From assembly GCA_965229545.1 (NCBI GenBank), contig OZ245887.1, positions 1,426,001 through 1,490,000 of the forward strand: 64,000 nucleotides of DNA. Direction: 5' to 3'. The stretch is from Megaera sp965229545. Its GTDB lineage: Bacteria > Pseudomonadota > Alphaproteobacteria > Rickettsiales > Rickettsiaceae. Position 1 is the first letter of the stretch; each line of letters opens with the position of its first letter. The position numbers and the translations under genes were made by a program. The notes under the pieces were generated by a model, which did no database searches, was not told the DNA's origin, and saw only the letters and a program-made list of their open reading frames with translations. This document shows positions 1 to 8,807 of this stretch, in pieces.

Positions 1-101
1 AGAGGGCTCCAGCAAAACATTTTTATGAAAAACTTGACTTTGAGGTAAGCCATGAAGGTATGAAATTATATTTAAGAAAGACTTATGAAAATTCATTTTG
101 A
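1..101 (+). CDS. GNAT-family N-acetyltransferase, C-terminal tail (cut by window edge)
   Basis: An open frame enters from the left edge (first full codon at base 3) and stops at TGA 99-101. It encodes about 32 residues. The stretch HFYEKLDFEV followed by GMKLYLRK resembles the last two strands of GNAT acetyltransferases, where a FYxxxGF motif precedes the final strand. The acetyl-CoA loop lies outside the window, so the substrate cannot be inferred. The family call rests on this tail only. Confidence 0.5.
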   Translation, partial: RAPAKHFYEKLDFEVSHEGMKLYLRKTYENSF

Positions 102-152
102 AAAAGTAACGGATCCTCAGATATAAAACTCTGCCTATTCTAAAGTGAGATT

Positions 153-992
153 TTATAATCCTTTTGTAAGTTCATCATAGGATTTAAGCTTTATAAGTAC
201 TTTTTTTAAATTACTTAATTCAAGCATGCATGGTCCATCACTTGGCGCATTATCAGGGTCTTGGTGAGTTTCTATAAATATTCCTGCAACTCCAGCGGTT
301 ACAGCACATTTTGCTAATAGCTCAATATATTGCTTTTGCCCACCGCTGCTAGAACCGATACCACCGGGTTGTTGTACTGAATGGGTAGCGTCAAAAAAGA
401 CAGGAGCTCCTGTTTCTGCCATGATCGGCAAAGCCCTCATGTCTGATATTAAGCTATTGTAGCCAAAGCACGTTCCTCTTTCAGTTAAAATAATGCCGGC
501 AGCATTAAAAGCTTTTAATTTTTCATAAACATTTTTCATGTCCCATGGCGCGAGGAATTGCCCTTTCTTAACCTTGATTGTTTTACCGGTTTTGGCAGCC
601 GCCATTAACAAATCTGTCTGCCTACATAAAAAAGCAGGAATTTGTAAAATATCTGCAACCTCTGCCGCTATAGAACATTGTTCTTCATTATGTACATCTG
701 TTAAAATAGGGCAGCCAATTTCAGATTTTACTTTTTGTAATATCTTAAGACCTTTTTCTATTCCTGCCCCCCTTGGACTATTTACAGAGGTTCTATTTGC
801 TTTATCGTAAGAAGATTTGTAAATAAAAGGAATATTCAGCTTATAGGTTATTTTTTTTATGCTGCTTGCCATGAATAAAGCATGGTCAAGAGTTTCTATC
901 TGGCAGGGGCCGGCAGCTAAAGCAAAAGGTAGGTTATTTGCAATCTTAACGTTTCCTATTTCTATTAGGTTTGCCATAAATTTATGATTCAA
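153..992 (-). CDS. kdsA: 3-deoxy-8-phosphooctulonate synthase
   Basis: The enzyme condenses phosphoenolpyruvate with arabinose 5-phosphate to make KDO 8-phosphate for the inner core of lipopolysaccharide, in the cytoplasm. The 279-residue product has the family landmarks GPCQIE (about residues 28-33), KSSYDKANRTS (about 59-69), TDVHNEEQ (about 98-105) and a late DATHSVQQPGG motif. Length is normal for the family. An internal ATG six codons in (base 977) begins MANLIEIGN and may be the true start. The gene is first of a minus-strand series kdsA-secG-tpiA. Nothing looks damaged. Confidence 0.95.
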   Translation of the reverse strand: MNHKFMANLIEIGNVKIANNLPFALAAGPCQIETLDHALFMASSIKKITYKLNIPFIYKSSYDKANRTSVNSPRGAGIEKGLKILQKVKSEIGCPILTDVHNEEQCSIAAEVADILQIPAFLCRQTDLLMAAAKTGKTIKVKKGQFLAPWDMKNVYEKLKAFNAAGIILTERGTCFGYNSLISDMRALPIMAETGAPVFFDATHSVQQPGGIGSSSGGQKQYIELLAKCAVTAGVAGIFIETHQDPDNAPSDGPCMLELSNLKKVLIKLKSYDELTKGL

Positions 993-1027
993 GATTAAGT
1001 TTTGTAAAATAGCCCGTGTAAAAACAT

Positions 1028-1348
1028 TTATTTAGCTATAGGTATAGTTTCTTCTTCTATTTTTTGGTTATTTTCCTTGTGTTCAATTTTTTCTAATTTT
1101 GTGGCAAAATCGTTATATTTTTGCGTGGATAAATTGGCAAGTATAACAGCATTCACAAAAAATACTATTGCTAATATTATTGTGGTCCTAGTTAGGAAAT
1201 TGGCGGCTGAACGTCCACTCATTATTCCCATATTATTGCCACCGCCGCCAATGCCGCTTAAACCATCGGTACTAGTTTTTTGTAGTAGAATCACGGCAAC
1301 AAGTAGCAAAGCAACGATTAAATGAATAAATAGAAGAGTATTTAACAT
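1028..1348 (-). CDS. secG: Preprotein translocase subunit SecG
   Basis: SecG is the small accessory subunit of the SecYEG channel in the inner membrane. The 106-residue protein has an N-terminal hydrophobic helix (about 4-22), the characteristic glycine-rich loop GLSGIGGGGNNMGIMSGRSA, a second membrane helix (about 52-71) and a charged tail. This two-helix layout with the Gly-rich connector is diagnostic. It lies between tpiA and kdsA on the same strand with short gaps, so co-transcription is likely. tpiA next to secG is a common bacterial arrangement. Confidence 0.93.
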   Translation of the reverse strand: MLNTLLFIHLIVALLLVAVILLQKTSTDGLSGIGGGGNNMGIMSGRSAANFLTRTTIILAIVFFVNAVILANLSTQKYNDFATKLEKIEHKENNQKIEEETIPIAK

Positions 1349-1371
1349 ATTCTTTAAAAAATATTTATTAT

Positions 1372-2082
1372 TTACGATTTTAAAATTTTAAACAATTCCT
1401 CTTTATTTAAAGAAGTTCCTCCTACTAATACACCGGCAACATCCTTTATATTGATTATATCTTTGCAGTTTTCAGAGTTTACCGATCCACCATACACTAG
1501 CTGCATGGTTTTTGCAAGAATACTCTGGTATCTACTTTCTATTAATTTAGCTATTTCACTTATTTCCTGGGTTGTTGGGATAATTTTTGTTCCTATGGCC
1601 CAAACAGGTTCATAGGCGATTATAATATGTTTATCTGTTTTAGGTATAGATTCTTCTAGCTGAGTTAATAAAAATTCTTTATAATTACCGTTATTACGAA
1701 GTTCCTTAGATTCTCCTATGCAAACAATAGGAATTATTTGGTTGTCAAGGCATGATTCTACTTTTTTTCTTACTATTTCGTTAGTTTCTCCGAATAAAGT
1801 TCTTCTCTCACTATGGCCTATTAAAGAGTAATTAACACCGCAGCTTTTAAAGAATTTAGCTGAGCTTTCTCCCGTGTAAGAACCAAAAGCGTTTTTGATA
1901 CTGATGTCTTGGGCGCAAAATCTTAATTGCTGGTAGTTTTGGGCAAGGTAAGCGATATAAGGGGTAGGAGGTGCGATAATTAATTTATGGAAATGATGAT
2001 GCTCACATAATAATGTTGTAAGATTTGACGCTTCTTCAAAAGTCAAATTCATTTTCCAGTTTGCTATAATCAGAGAGGTCAT
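1372..2082 (-). CDS. tpiA: Triosephosphate isomerase
   Basis: Interconverts dihydroxyacetone phosphate and glyceraldehyde 3-phosphate. The 236-residue protein shows ANWKMN near the N-terminus (catalytic Lys10), GHSERR with the catalytic His, AYEPVWAIGT with the catalytic Glu, and the phosphate-binding YGGSVN near the C-terminus. It is slightly short for the family (about 250) but complete in motifs. No other glycolytic gene is in the window. Rickettsiae generally lack full glycolysis, so the enzyme probably serves triose phosphate use for lipid precursors; that role is inferred. Confidence 0.95.
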   Translation of the reverse strand: MTSLIIANWKMNLTFEEASNLTTLLCEHHHFHKLIIAPPTPYIAYLAQNYQQLRFCAQDISIKNAFGSYTGESSAKFFKSCGVNYSLIGHSERRTLFGETNEIVRKKVESCLDNQIIPIVCIGESKELRNNGNYKEFLLTQLEESIPKTDKHIIIAYEPVWAIGTKIIPTTQEISEIAKLIESRYQSILAKTMQLVYGGSVNSENCKDIINIKDVAGVLVGGTSLNKEELFKILKS

Positions 2083-2159
2083 AGGAAAAATTCCTTGCAG
2101 TTATTTGATTTGCCATCTATTTTATAAATTAAATAAATAAGAAGTAAATTATAATTTTT

Positions 2160-3737
2160 ATGTTAATTAAATTTCGAAAAAGCGCTGATAATATTTTTGT
2201 TAGGATACTACTGGGTTTAATTGCTCTGAGTTTCGTTGGAATCGGTGCTTCTAGTTTCTTAAGCGGTAATAAAAGCGGAGATGTAGTTACTTTCAGTAAG
2301 ACGGAATCCATTCCTGTTGAAACCTTCTTAGCTATAAAGGCGAAAGAAATAGAAATCTTACAGCGGGAGAACAACATAAACCTTACTGAAGAACAGATCA
2401 AAGCTTTAAACCTTGATAACCAGATAATAACAAGTCTAATAAACGAATCAATGATCAGCTACCTTGCTAAAATATATGATCTGGACATTAGTGATGAAAC
2501 TGTTATAGGTTTTGTTAAAACTATACCTTATTTTAAGAATAAAAATGGTAATTTTGATTTAAAATTATTCAAGGCAGCTTTTCATAATTCCCAGAGAATG
2601 GAAGATGAATATTTAGAAAGTCTAAAGAAAAGTTTAATAAAAAATTCTTTGCTTGATATATTTATGCAAACTTTCCAGCCTCCTAAGGTAATGATCAATA
2701 ATATGGTCAATTATATGTCTGAAACTAAATATTTTGATGTTGTTAGTATAGATCTAGCTAATAAAAAAAATGTTAGCTTAGTTGTAAAACCAGACAATAA
2801 AGAACTCGAAGATTTTTATAAAAATAATGAAAATGATTTTGTATTACCGGAACTTAGAAGCTTTGATTACATAACAATTAATAAAGATTTTTTTGATAAA
2901 AAAATTGATTTAGGAGAAAGAGAAATACAAGCTTATTATGAGTCCAACGAAAATGAATTTAATAATAAGCCTTACTCTGCGGTGAAAGAAGAGATACGAG
3001 AAATATTGCAAAATACTAAGTTGGAAGACCTAATAGCACAGTTTTCTAAATCTCTTGAAGAGGAAGTAGCAGCAGGTTTGACTTTAAAAGATATTGCTGT
3101 AAAACACGGTATAAAAATTTCTAATATGAGGCCTATTAGTAAGGATGCTTTAGGTGAAGATAGTAATATAAATATTTCAGAAATTGCTGATTCAGTTTTT
3201 GAAATGATAGAAGGAGAAGTTTCTTATCCGCTGGAGTTATCAAATCAAAATAAAATTGTTTTGGTAGAACTAGTTAAGATAACCCCTTCTAGGAAGCAAC
3301 AATTTGAAGAAGTAAAGGATCAAATTTTTTCTATACTACAAGCAAAAGCTATTGCAGATGAAAATATTAAGATTCTTGAGCAAATACAAAAAGGCTATCA
3401 AGAGAAAAAAGTAGATTTAGGATTATTAAAAAACAAAGGTGTACTAGTTGAAAGTAATAAATACATGACTCGAGCTGATTTTGACAAGAAAGAAAAGATA
3501 AATCCTGAATTAACGTATTTAATTTTCAAAACTGAAAAAGGACAGACAACCGAGGTAGTTAAAGATGATAAAAAAGCGTATTTTGCTTTTATTAAAGACA
3601 ATAAAATAGATACAAATAAAGCAAAGAAAATTAGTAATGAATCTTTAATGCAAATCCAAAATACAATTAGAGAAGGTATTATGCAGGAACTAATAGGATA
3701 TCTCGCCGAACAGAACGACGTAAAAGTGAAGATGTAA
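2160..3737 (+). CDS. PpiD/SurA-like peptidyl-prolyl isomerase, membrane-anchored periplasmic chaperone
   Basis: The 525-residue protein begins with a short cytoplasmic stretch containing KSADNIFVRILLG and one membrane helix (about 15-35), the usual start of PpiD-type chaperones. A long helical SurA_N-like region follows, then a parvulin-like zone and a charged tail. Such proteins help newly secreted proteins fold on the periplasmic side of the Sec channel. The parvulin core is weakly conserved here, so isomerase activity is uncertain while a chaperone role is likely. The ATG at 2160 starts 77 bp from the divergently transcribed tpiA, and parC follows after 39 bp. Confidence 0.8.
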   Translation: MLIKFRKSADNIFVRILLGLIALSFVGIGASSFLSGNKSGDVVTFSKTESIPVETFLAIKAKEIEILQRENNINLTEEQIKALNLDNQIITSLINESMISYLAKIYDLDISDETVIGFVKTIPYFKNKNGNFDLKLFKAAFHNSQRMEDEYLESLKKSLIKNSLLDIFMQTFQPPKVMINNMVNYMSETKYFDVVSIDLANKKNVSLVVKPDNKELEDFYKNNENDFVLPELRSFDYITINKDFFDKKIDLGEREIQAYYESNENEFNNKPYSAVKEEIREILQNTKLEDLIAQFSKSLEEEVAAGLTLKDIAVKHGIKISNMRPISKDALGEDSNINISEIADSVFEMIEGEVSYPLELSNQNKIVLVELVKITPSRKQQFEEVKDQIFSILQAKAIADENIKILEQIQKGYQEKKVDLGLLKNKGVLVESNKYMTRADFDKKEKINPELTYLIFKTEKGQTTEVVKDDKKAYFAFIKDNKIDTNKAKKISNESLMQIQNTIREGIMQELIGYLAEQNDVKVKM

Positions 3738-3776
3738 TTTTTATAAAAAGACTTACGATAGTTAGAGAAATTCAGA

Positions 3777-5999
3777 ATGGATAAAAAAGCTACTAATATT
3801 GAAAATATTGATTTTGGTGCTGCGATTTCCGAGCGTTATCTTTCATATGCGTTATCGACTATTATGTCTAGATCATTACCGGATGTTAGGGATGGATTAA
3901 AGCCGGTTCATCGCAGGTTACTTTATGCAATGCTAAAATTAAGACTTGATCCAGCTTCTGGTTATAAAAAATGTGCAAGGGTAGTTGGTGATGTAATCGG
4001 TAAGTACCACCCTCATGGAGATACGGCAATTTACGATACGCTTGTTCGTTTAGCACAAAATTTTTCTCTAAGATATCCACTTATAGACGGCCAAGGTAAT
4101 TTCGGATCGATTGATGGAGATAATGCGGCCGCAATGCGATATACCGAATCACGCATGACTGAAATCTGCACTATGCTGATGGAAGACATAGATAAGGACA
4201 CAGTTAACTTTCGTCCCACCTATGATGATTCTGATACTGAGCCGGAGCTAATGCCTGCGGCTTTCCCCAATTTACTTGCTAATGGTTCTGAAGGTATAGC
4301 TGTTGGGATGGCAACTAGTATTCCCCCACATAATTTACATGAACTGTGCGATGCGCTTATTTATTTAATTGATAATCCTAGTGTTAATGAAATTAAAGAA
4401 ATAATGAAGTTTATTAAGGGACCGGATTTCCCAACTGGGGGTGTGATTATTGATTCTTTAGATACCATAATGCAAGCCTATAAAACTGGCAGAGGAAGTT
4501 TTAGAGTTAGAGCTCGTTGGGAAAAAGAAAATTTTAGCCATGGTTTATATCAAATTGTTATAAAGGAAATTCCTTATCAAACTCAAAAGTCAAAATTAAT
4601 TGAGCATATTGCCAATTTGTTAAGAGACAAAAAGTTACCGCTTATCAGTAATATTAGAGATGAATCTACCGAGGAAATAAGAATTGTGATTGAGCCAAAA
4701 GGAAGAAATTGCTTACCTGAAATTGTTATGGAATCTCTTTTTAGGCAGACAGCTCTTGAGTCTCGTATTCAGTTAAATATGAATGTAATTGCTTCTGATA
4801 ATGCTCCACGAGTGATGAATATCATGGAAGTGTTAAAAGAGTTTCTGTCCTATCGCCAGATAGTAGTAACAAGGCGTACCAGATTTGAAATAAAAAGCAT
4901 AGAAGAACGTCTTGAAATACTTGCTGCTTTGAAAATTGCTTATCTAAATATTGATGAAGTTATAAGGATTGTAAGGGAAGAAGATAATCCGAAACAAGAA
5001 ATGATGGTAAAGTTCAAAATTACTGATACGCAAGCTGAAGCTATTTTGAATATTAAACTTCGTTCTCTTAAAAAATTAGAAGAGGAACAAATTAACTCTG
5101 AGCATGATGAGCTTAAGAAGAAACACGAGGAATATCAGCAGGTTTTAGATAATCCAAAAAAATCATGGCAGTTAATTAAAAATGAGTTGAAAATCTTACA
5201 AAAAAGATTTGGTTTAAGTACAACTCTTGGAACACGTAAAACTACTTTTGAACAAATAGAAGGTGATGCCCAAGTGGTTGATATTTCTGCTTTTATCGAA
5301 CGAGAACCTATTACTATTATCTGTTCCAAAATGGGCTGGATACGTAGCATGAAAGGTCATAACCTGGATTTAAGCCATATTAAATATAAAGAAGGTGATG
5401 AGGAACAATTTAATATAGAGACTTACACTACCGATAATATAATTATATGTGCTGCTAATGGCAAATTTTTTACTATTCTTGCTGATAATATTGCTAAAGG
5501 TAAGGGATCTGGTGAATCAATAAAATTAATGATCGAAATAGATAACAACGAAATAGTAAATATCATACCATATAAATCTGGCCAGAGAATATTGTTAGCT
5601 GCAAGTAACGGTAAAGGTTTTATAGTAAATTCAGATGATGTAATTGCTGCCACTAAGAGTGGAAAACAGATAATGCACATAACCGCAGATCATAAATGTA
5701 TTATATGTAGGCTTTTAAATAATGGAGATATGGTAGTAGTAATCGGTACTAATCGGAAATTATTAGTATTTGCAATTGAGGAAATACCAGAGTTGAAAAG
5801 AGGACAAGGTGTGACCTTGCAAAAATATCGAGACGCGCACCTTAGTGATCTTAAAATATTTAATTCGAAGGAAGGGCTTTCTTGGGCACTCGGTAGTAAA
5901 ACTCGCCTAGAAATGCAGATAATGTCCTGGCGAGCTAAACGCGGTAGTATAGGTAAAATGCCGCCAACCGGTTTTCCTAAAGATAATAAATTTAATTAA
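3777..5999 (+). CDS. parC: DNA topoisomerase IV subunit A
   Basis: ParC is the DNA-cleaving subunit of topoisomerase IV, which unlinks daughter chromosomes. The 740-residue protein shows the quinolone-region sequence KYHPHGDTAIYD (about 77-88) and the catalytic Arg121-Tyr122 in AMRYTESRM. A long coiled-coil tower and a C-terminal beta-pinwheel follow. The tail lacks the GyrA box QRRGGKG, which together with the length favours ParC over GyrA. A strong intrinsic terminator follows at 6098-6123. Confidence 0.93.
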   Translation: MDKKATNIENIDFGAAISERYLSYALSTIMSRSLPDVRDGLKPVHRRLLYAMLKLRLDPASGYKKCARVVGDVIGKYHPHGDTAIYDTLVRLAQNFSLRYPLIDGQGNFGSIDGDNAAAMRYTESRMTEICTMLMEDIDKDTVNFRPTYDDSDTEPELMPAAFPNLLANGSEGIAVGMATSIPPHNLHELCDALIYLIDNPSVNEIKEIMKFIKGPDFPTGGVIIDSLDTIMQAYKTGRGSFRVRARWEKENFSHGLYQIVIKEIPYQTQKSKLIEHIANLLRDKKLPLISNIRDESTEEIRIVIEPKGRNCLPEIVMESLFRQTALESRIQLNMNVIASDNAPRVMNIMEVLKEFLSYRQIVVTRRTRFEIKSIEERLEILAALKIAYLNIDEVIRIVREEDNPKQEMMVKFKITDTQAEAILNIKLRSLKKLEEEQINSEHDELKKKHEEYQQVLDNPKKSWQLIKNELKILQKRFGLSTTLGTRKTTFEQIEGDAQVVDISAFIEREPITIICSKMGWIRSMKGHNLDLSHIKYKEGDEEQFNIETYTTDNIIICAANGKFFTILADNIAKGKGSGESIKLMIEIDNNEIVNIIPYKSGQRILLAASNGKGFIVNSDDVIAATKSGKQIMHITADHKCIICRLLNNGDMVVVIGTNRKLLVFAIEEIPELKRGQGVTLQKYRDAHLSDLKIFNSKEGLSWALGSKTRLEMQIMSWRAKRGSIGKMPPTGFPKDNKFN

Positions 6000-6097
6000 A
6001 ATTATTAATTGATCAAGATATAGTTAACAATATATAATTGTATTTAGAAAGTAATTTATAAATACTAATTGATTTTATATTACCTAATTTAGCTTCG

Positions 6098-6123
6098 AAT
6101 AAGCCGCTTTTGCTTATTTTTTT
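6098..6123 (+). terminator. Rho-independent terminator after parC
   Basis: A 7-bp perfect stem (AATAAGC/GCTTATT) with a 7-nt loop runs directly into a run of seven T. It lies about 100 bp after the parC stop and ahead of the next transcription unit, so it should end the parC transcript. Confidence 0.75.
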
Positions 6124-6176
6124 GTATTTTAAAACGGTTATATTTCTGATTATTATTAAAAAATCAAAATAATAAG

Positions 6177-6205
6177 TTGACTTTTGTTAATACTTGAGCT
6201 AAAAA
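6177..6205 (+). promoter_or_regulatory. Candidate sigma-70 promoter for the 6250-7270 unit
   Basis: TTGACT (6177-6182) is followed after 17 bp by TAAAAA (6200-6205), 45 bp before the ATG at 6250. The -35 matches consensus at five of six positions and the -10 at four. It follows the parC terminator, which supports an independent promoter here. In such AT-rich DNA a chance match is possible. Confidence 0.35.
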
Positions 6206-6249
6206 GTGTATTGCGATAAGTTAACAAAAATAAACAATTGGAGGACGTG

Positions 6250-7071
6250 ATGTTTAATATAGGTAGTAGGCTTGCTACATATTTATCAAAAAGTCCAAGT
6301 GGAACAACTTTCCAAAAACTTATCAACAAACAAAAGTTCTGGCAAAAAGTAGAGACCAATGCTACGGTCTTAACTAGTATCGTTGCAGGAGGAATATTTG
6401 CTTCTCAAGCTTCAAATACAGCTCTTATACCTAGTTTTGTTGGTAAAGTAATAGGTGGAGTTGCTACCATTAGTGGATATTTTTATGGTTACAAAATTAA
6501 AAAATCATACGATAAGGAAATCGAAACGCTAGAAAATTTAAAAGCATTAACAAACAAAGAAGGAATGTTTTTAGCAACAGCTGATATTGAAGATGTTAGC
6601 GATGTATCAACTTGGACCAATATAGCGATAATAGATAGGAATAATATTGATATTAGTACAGGTCATATTATTGATGGTAGTAATGCAAGAAAAATAACCA
6701 ATCCATTCACTTTGCAAGCTATAGTAAAAGTTCAGTATGATAATAACGAGGATATGTCATATACGATAATAGGTAGGGAAATCAAAGAAACTGATGCACA
6801 ATTAATGTCAAGGTTTGTTGAAATTGAAGAAGGATTGAAAGTTTACAGCAATGAGATTATAGAAGATGTACTGCTTGTATATCTTACTGATGGTGATATT
6901 TATCGACAAGTACTTAAAGAGTACGGATATCATCAGGATGGTCAGGCATTTCTAGTGAAAACTCTTGCCCTTAAGCTTTCAGGTCAAAGCGTTGAGGGTT
7001 ATGTAAAAGAAAAGTTGACAAATTTTAAGACAACCAGATGGAGTTTTAAAAGTTTCGATGCTCAAAACTAA
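6250..7071 (+). CDS. Hypothetical membrane-associated protein
   Basis: I do not recognise a family. The start is set by a strong ribosome site: GGAGG at 6240-6244, five bases before ATG 6250. An in-frame TTG at 6238 overlaps that site and is unlikely to be used. The product has about 273 residues. One or two hydrophobic segments (about residues 35-75, rich in Gly/Ala/Ile, ending GYFYGYKIKK) are followed by a soluble, mixed alpha/beta region with no cysteine cluster or obvious catalytic motif. The stop overlaps the start of the next gene by 14 bases, so the two are translationally coupled. Function unknown. Confidence 0.7.
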   Translation: MFNIGSRLATYLSKSPSGTTFQKLINKQKFWQKVETNATVLTSIVAGGIFASQASNTALIPSFVGKVIGGVATISGYFYGYKIKKSYDKEIETLENLKALTNKEGMFLATADIEDVSDVSTWTNIAIIDRNNIDISTGHIIDGSNARKITNPFTLQAIVKVQYDNNEDMSYTIIGREIKETDAQLMSRFVEIEEGLKVYSNEIIEDVLLVYLTDGDIYRQVLKEYGYHQDGQAFLVKTLALKLSGQSVEGYVKEKLTNFKTTRWSFKSFDAQN

Positions 7072-7270
7072 AGAAGAAGTAGCAAGGCTTGAAAATGAAT
7101 ATAATGAGTTACAAGCTATAGCAAAAGACTATAAAGATCGTCTTAAAGCAATTGAGCCGATGGATAGAAGTGAGCTAGATATTGATGGTTCTTTTGAGGC
7201 TAATTCCAAGGATGTAGCTATTGCCGGAGATCATGCTAACCATGAAGATTTGCTAGATGCTATTGTATAA
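7058..7270 (+). CDS. Small acidic coiled-coil protein, hypothetical
   Basis: A 70-residue protein that starts inside the end of the preceding gene (14-base overlap). Residues 1-35 have a heptad-like pattern of Leu and charged residues consistent with a coiled coil; the remainder is acidic, ending DLLDAIV. The overlap argues that it is a real partner of the 6250 gene, perhaps in one complex, but there is no homology I recognise. A split terminator lies 46-83 bp downstream. Confidence 0.6.
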   Translation: MLKTKEEVARLENEYNELQAIAKDYKDRLKAIEPMDRSELDIDGSFEANSKDVAIAGDHANHEDLLDAIV

Positions 7271-7315
7271 TTTTTGTCCCAATTATAATTGAATCATAGC
7301 TTATTTTTACCAAAA

Positions 7316-7353
7316 AGGAAATTCAGAAAAATAATTTTTAAATCTGGGTTTCC
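7316..7353 (+). terminator. Intrinsic terminator interrupted by the IS256 insertion
   Basis: The 5' arm (7316-7327) pairs with 7343-7353 plus the T at 8730 in a 12-bp stem with two G-U pairs. The seven-T tract that should follow is now at 8730-8736, on the far side of the inserted element. The arm ending in GGGTTTCC is the target site that was duplicated. The hairpin survives but its U-tract does not, so termination after the 6250-7270 unit is probably weakened. Confidence 0.65.
7346..7353. repeat. Target-site duplication of IS256, left copy
   Basis: GGGTTTCC directly precedes the left terminal repeat of the IS256-family element and recurs at 8722-8729 directly after the right end. An 8-bp duplication fits the 8-9 bp typical of the IS256 family and marks a simple transposition event. 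Confidence 0.9.
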
Positions 7354-8721
7354 GAGTCTGTCATATAGTTTGTGTAAGTTGCAAAAGGATATAGTAGAAA
7401 ATACTATAAAAAAGCAACTTAAATACAGAGGAAAAAATGGCTAAAAAATTAGCAGAAAAAGAAGTAGATATAAATACTAAATTAGTCGAAGAATTACTAT
7501 CAAAAGCAGATCCATCTGAATTATTTGGTCGCTGGTAGATTATTTAATAAACTTAAAAAGCAAATAGTAGAGAGAATTCTTGAAAGTGAATTAGAACACG
7601 ATCTAGGTTATTCTAAACATAGTAAGATAATCAAGAGCGATAATAATCGTCGCAACGGCAGTTATGAAAAAACGATTATAGATGACGACGGTCATCAGAT
7701 TACCGTAGATGTTTCAAGGGACAGGGAAGGAGAATTTGAACCTCAATTGATTCCTGAAGGAGTTAGGAGATTTAGTGGTTTTGATGATAAAGTGATTTCA
7801 CTATATGCAAGAGGGATGACTGTCAGTGAGATACAGGGCCATTTAGAGGAGATATACCAGACCAATATTTCCAAGGACCTTATATCAACTGTCACTGACG
7901 GAGTAATAGAAGAAGTTACTACATGGCAAAACAGGTCCCCAGACGATGTATATCCAATATTATATTTGGATTGCATACACGTTAAAGCAAGGGATAATCA
8001 TACAGTAATTAACAAAGCGGTATATCTTGCAATAGGTGTTAACATGGAAGGGAAAAAGGAATTACTGGGGATCTGGGTCGGTAAAAATGAAGGTTCCAAG
8101 TTTTGGATGCAGGTTGTAACTGAGCTAAAGAACAGAGGGATAAAACAGATATATGTAGCATGCGTTGATGGATTAAAAGGCTTTCCTGAAACCATAAATA
8201 GCATTTATCCTAATACGATTGTACAACTCTGTATAGTACATATGGCGAGGAATTCTGTAAAATATGTTTCTTATAAGGATTTAAAAGCGGTCACAGCGGA
8301 TCTTAAAAGGATTTACACTGCAAACAGCGAAGAAATAGGATATCTGGAGCTAAAATCGTTTGCTGCTAAATGGGATAATAAATATCCTGTGATCTCTGAT
8401 ATTTGGCAAAGGAATTGGAGCGGGATTATTCCTCTTTTTGCTTTTCCTGATGAGATTAGGCGGGTAATTTATACTACCAATGCGATAGAATCGATAAATC
8501 GTCAAATCAGAAAAATCATCAACAATAAAGGGGTTTTTCCAGATGATAAGTCTATTTTAAAAATCGTATTTTTGGCTCTAAAAAATGCTGCCAAAAAATG
8601 GACCATGCCGATTAAAAATTGGTCTTTGGCATTGAATCAATTTGAAATTTTATGCGGGGATTTTAGGCATGATTTACTGGAATTAAAAAATACAACTTAC
8701 ACAAAATAAATTGATTGACTC
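7354..8721 (+). mobile_element. IS256-family insertion sequence, complete copy
   Basis: The 1368-bp element starts GAGTC and ends GACTC, with imperfect terminal inverted repeats of about 28 bp sharing TTTGTGTAAGTTG. It is flanked by 8-bp direct repeats GGGTTTCC. It is the only full-length copy in the window; partial copies lie at 26724-26996, 39505-40059, 55660-57889 and 61817-62385. The transposase frame has a +1 break at codon 33, discussed separately. Confidence 0.93.
7437..8709 (+). CDS. IS256-family (Mutator-type) transposase, two overlapping frames
   Basis: ATG 7437, preceded by AGAGGAAAAA, opens a frame of 33 codons that stops at TAG 7536-7538. The rest of the protein (394 codons if begun at TTG 7525) continues in the +1 frame to 8709. 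The long part holds the family core: DCIHVKARD with the first Asp, ACVDGLKGFPE with the second, and the late NAIESINRQIRK with the catalytic Glu. Skipping one base after codon 32 would join the frames as FGRG-RLFNKL, like relatives. The protein may depend on frameshifting, start at the TTG, or be inactive. Confidence 0.85.
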
Positions 8722-8729
8722 GGGTTTCC
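8722..8729. repeat. Target-site duplication of IS256, right copy
   Basis: GGGTTTCC directly after the right terminal repeat, matching 7346-7353. The following T-tract belongs to the terminator that the insertion split. Confidence 0.9.
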
Positions 8730-8807
8730 TTTTTTTATGTCGAAAACAGTATATCTACTGAAAATAATTATTACTTTCTATTTATAATAATATTATAAAT
8801 GCCCGAT

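Noticed and set aside
538..810. Plus-strand frame antisense to kdsA
   Set aside because: A shadow of the strongly conserved kdsA frame with no family features of its own.
6238..6249. TTG start for the 6250 gene
   Set aside because: The TTG sits on the ribosome-binding GGAGG that serves ATG 6250.
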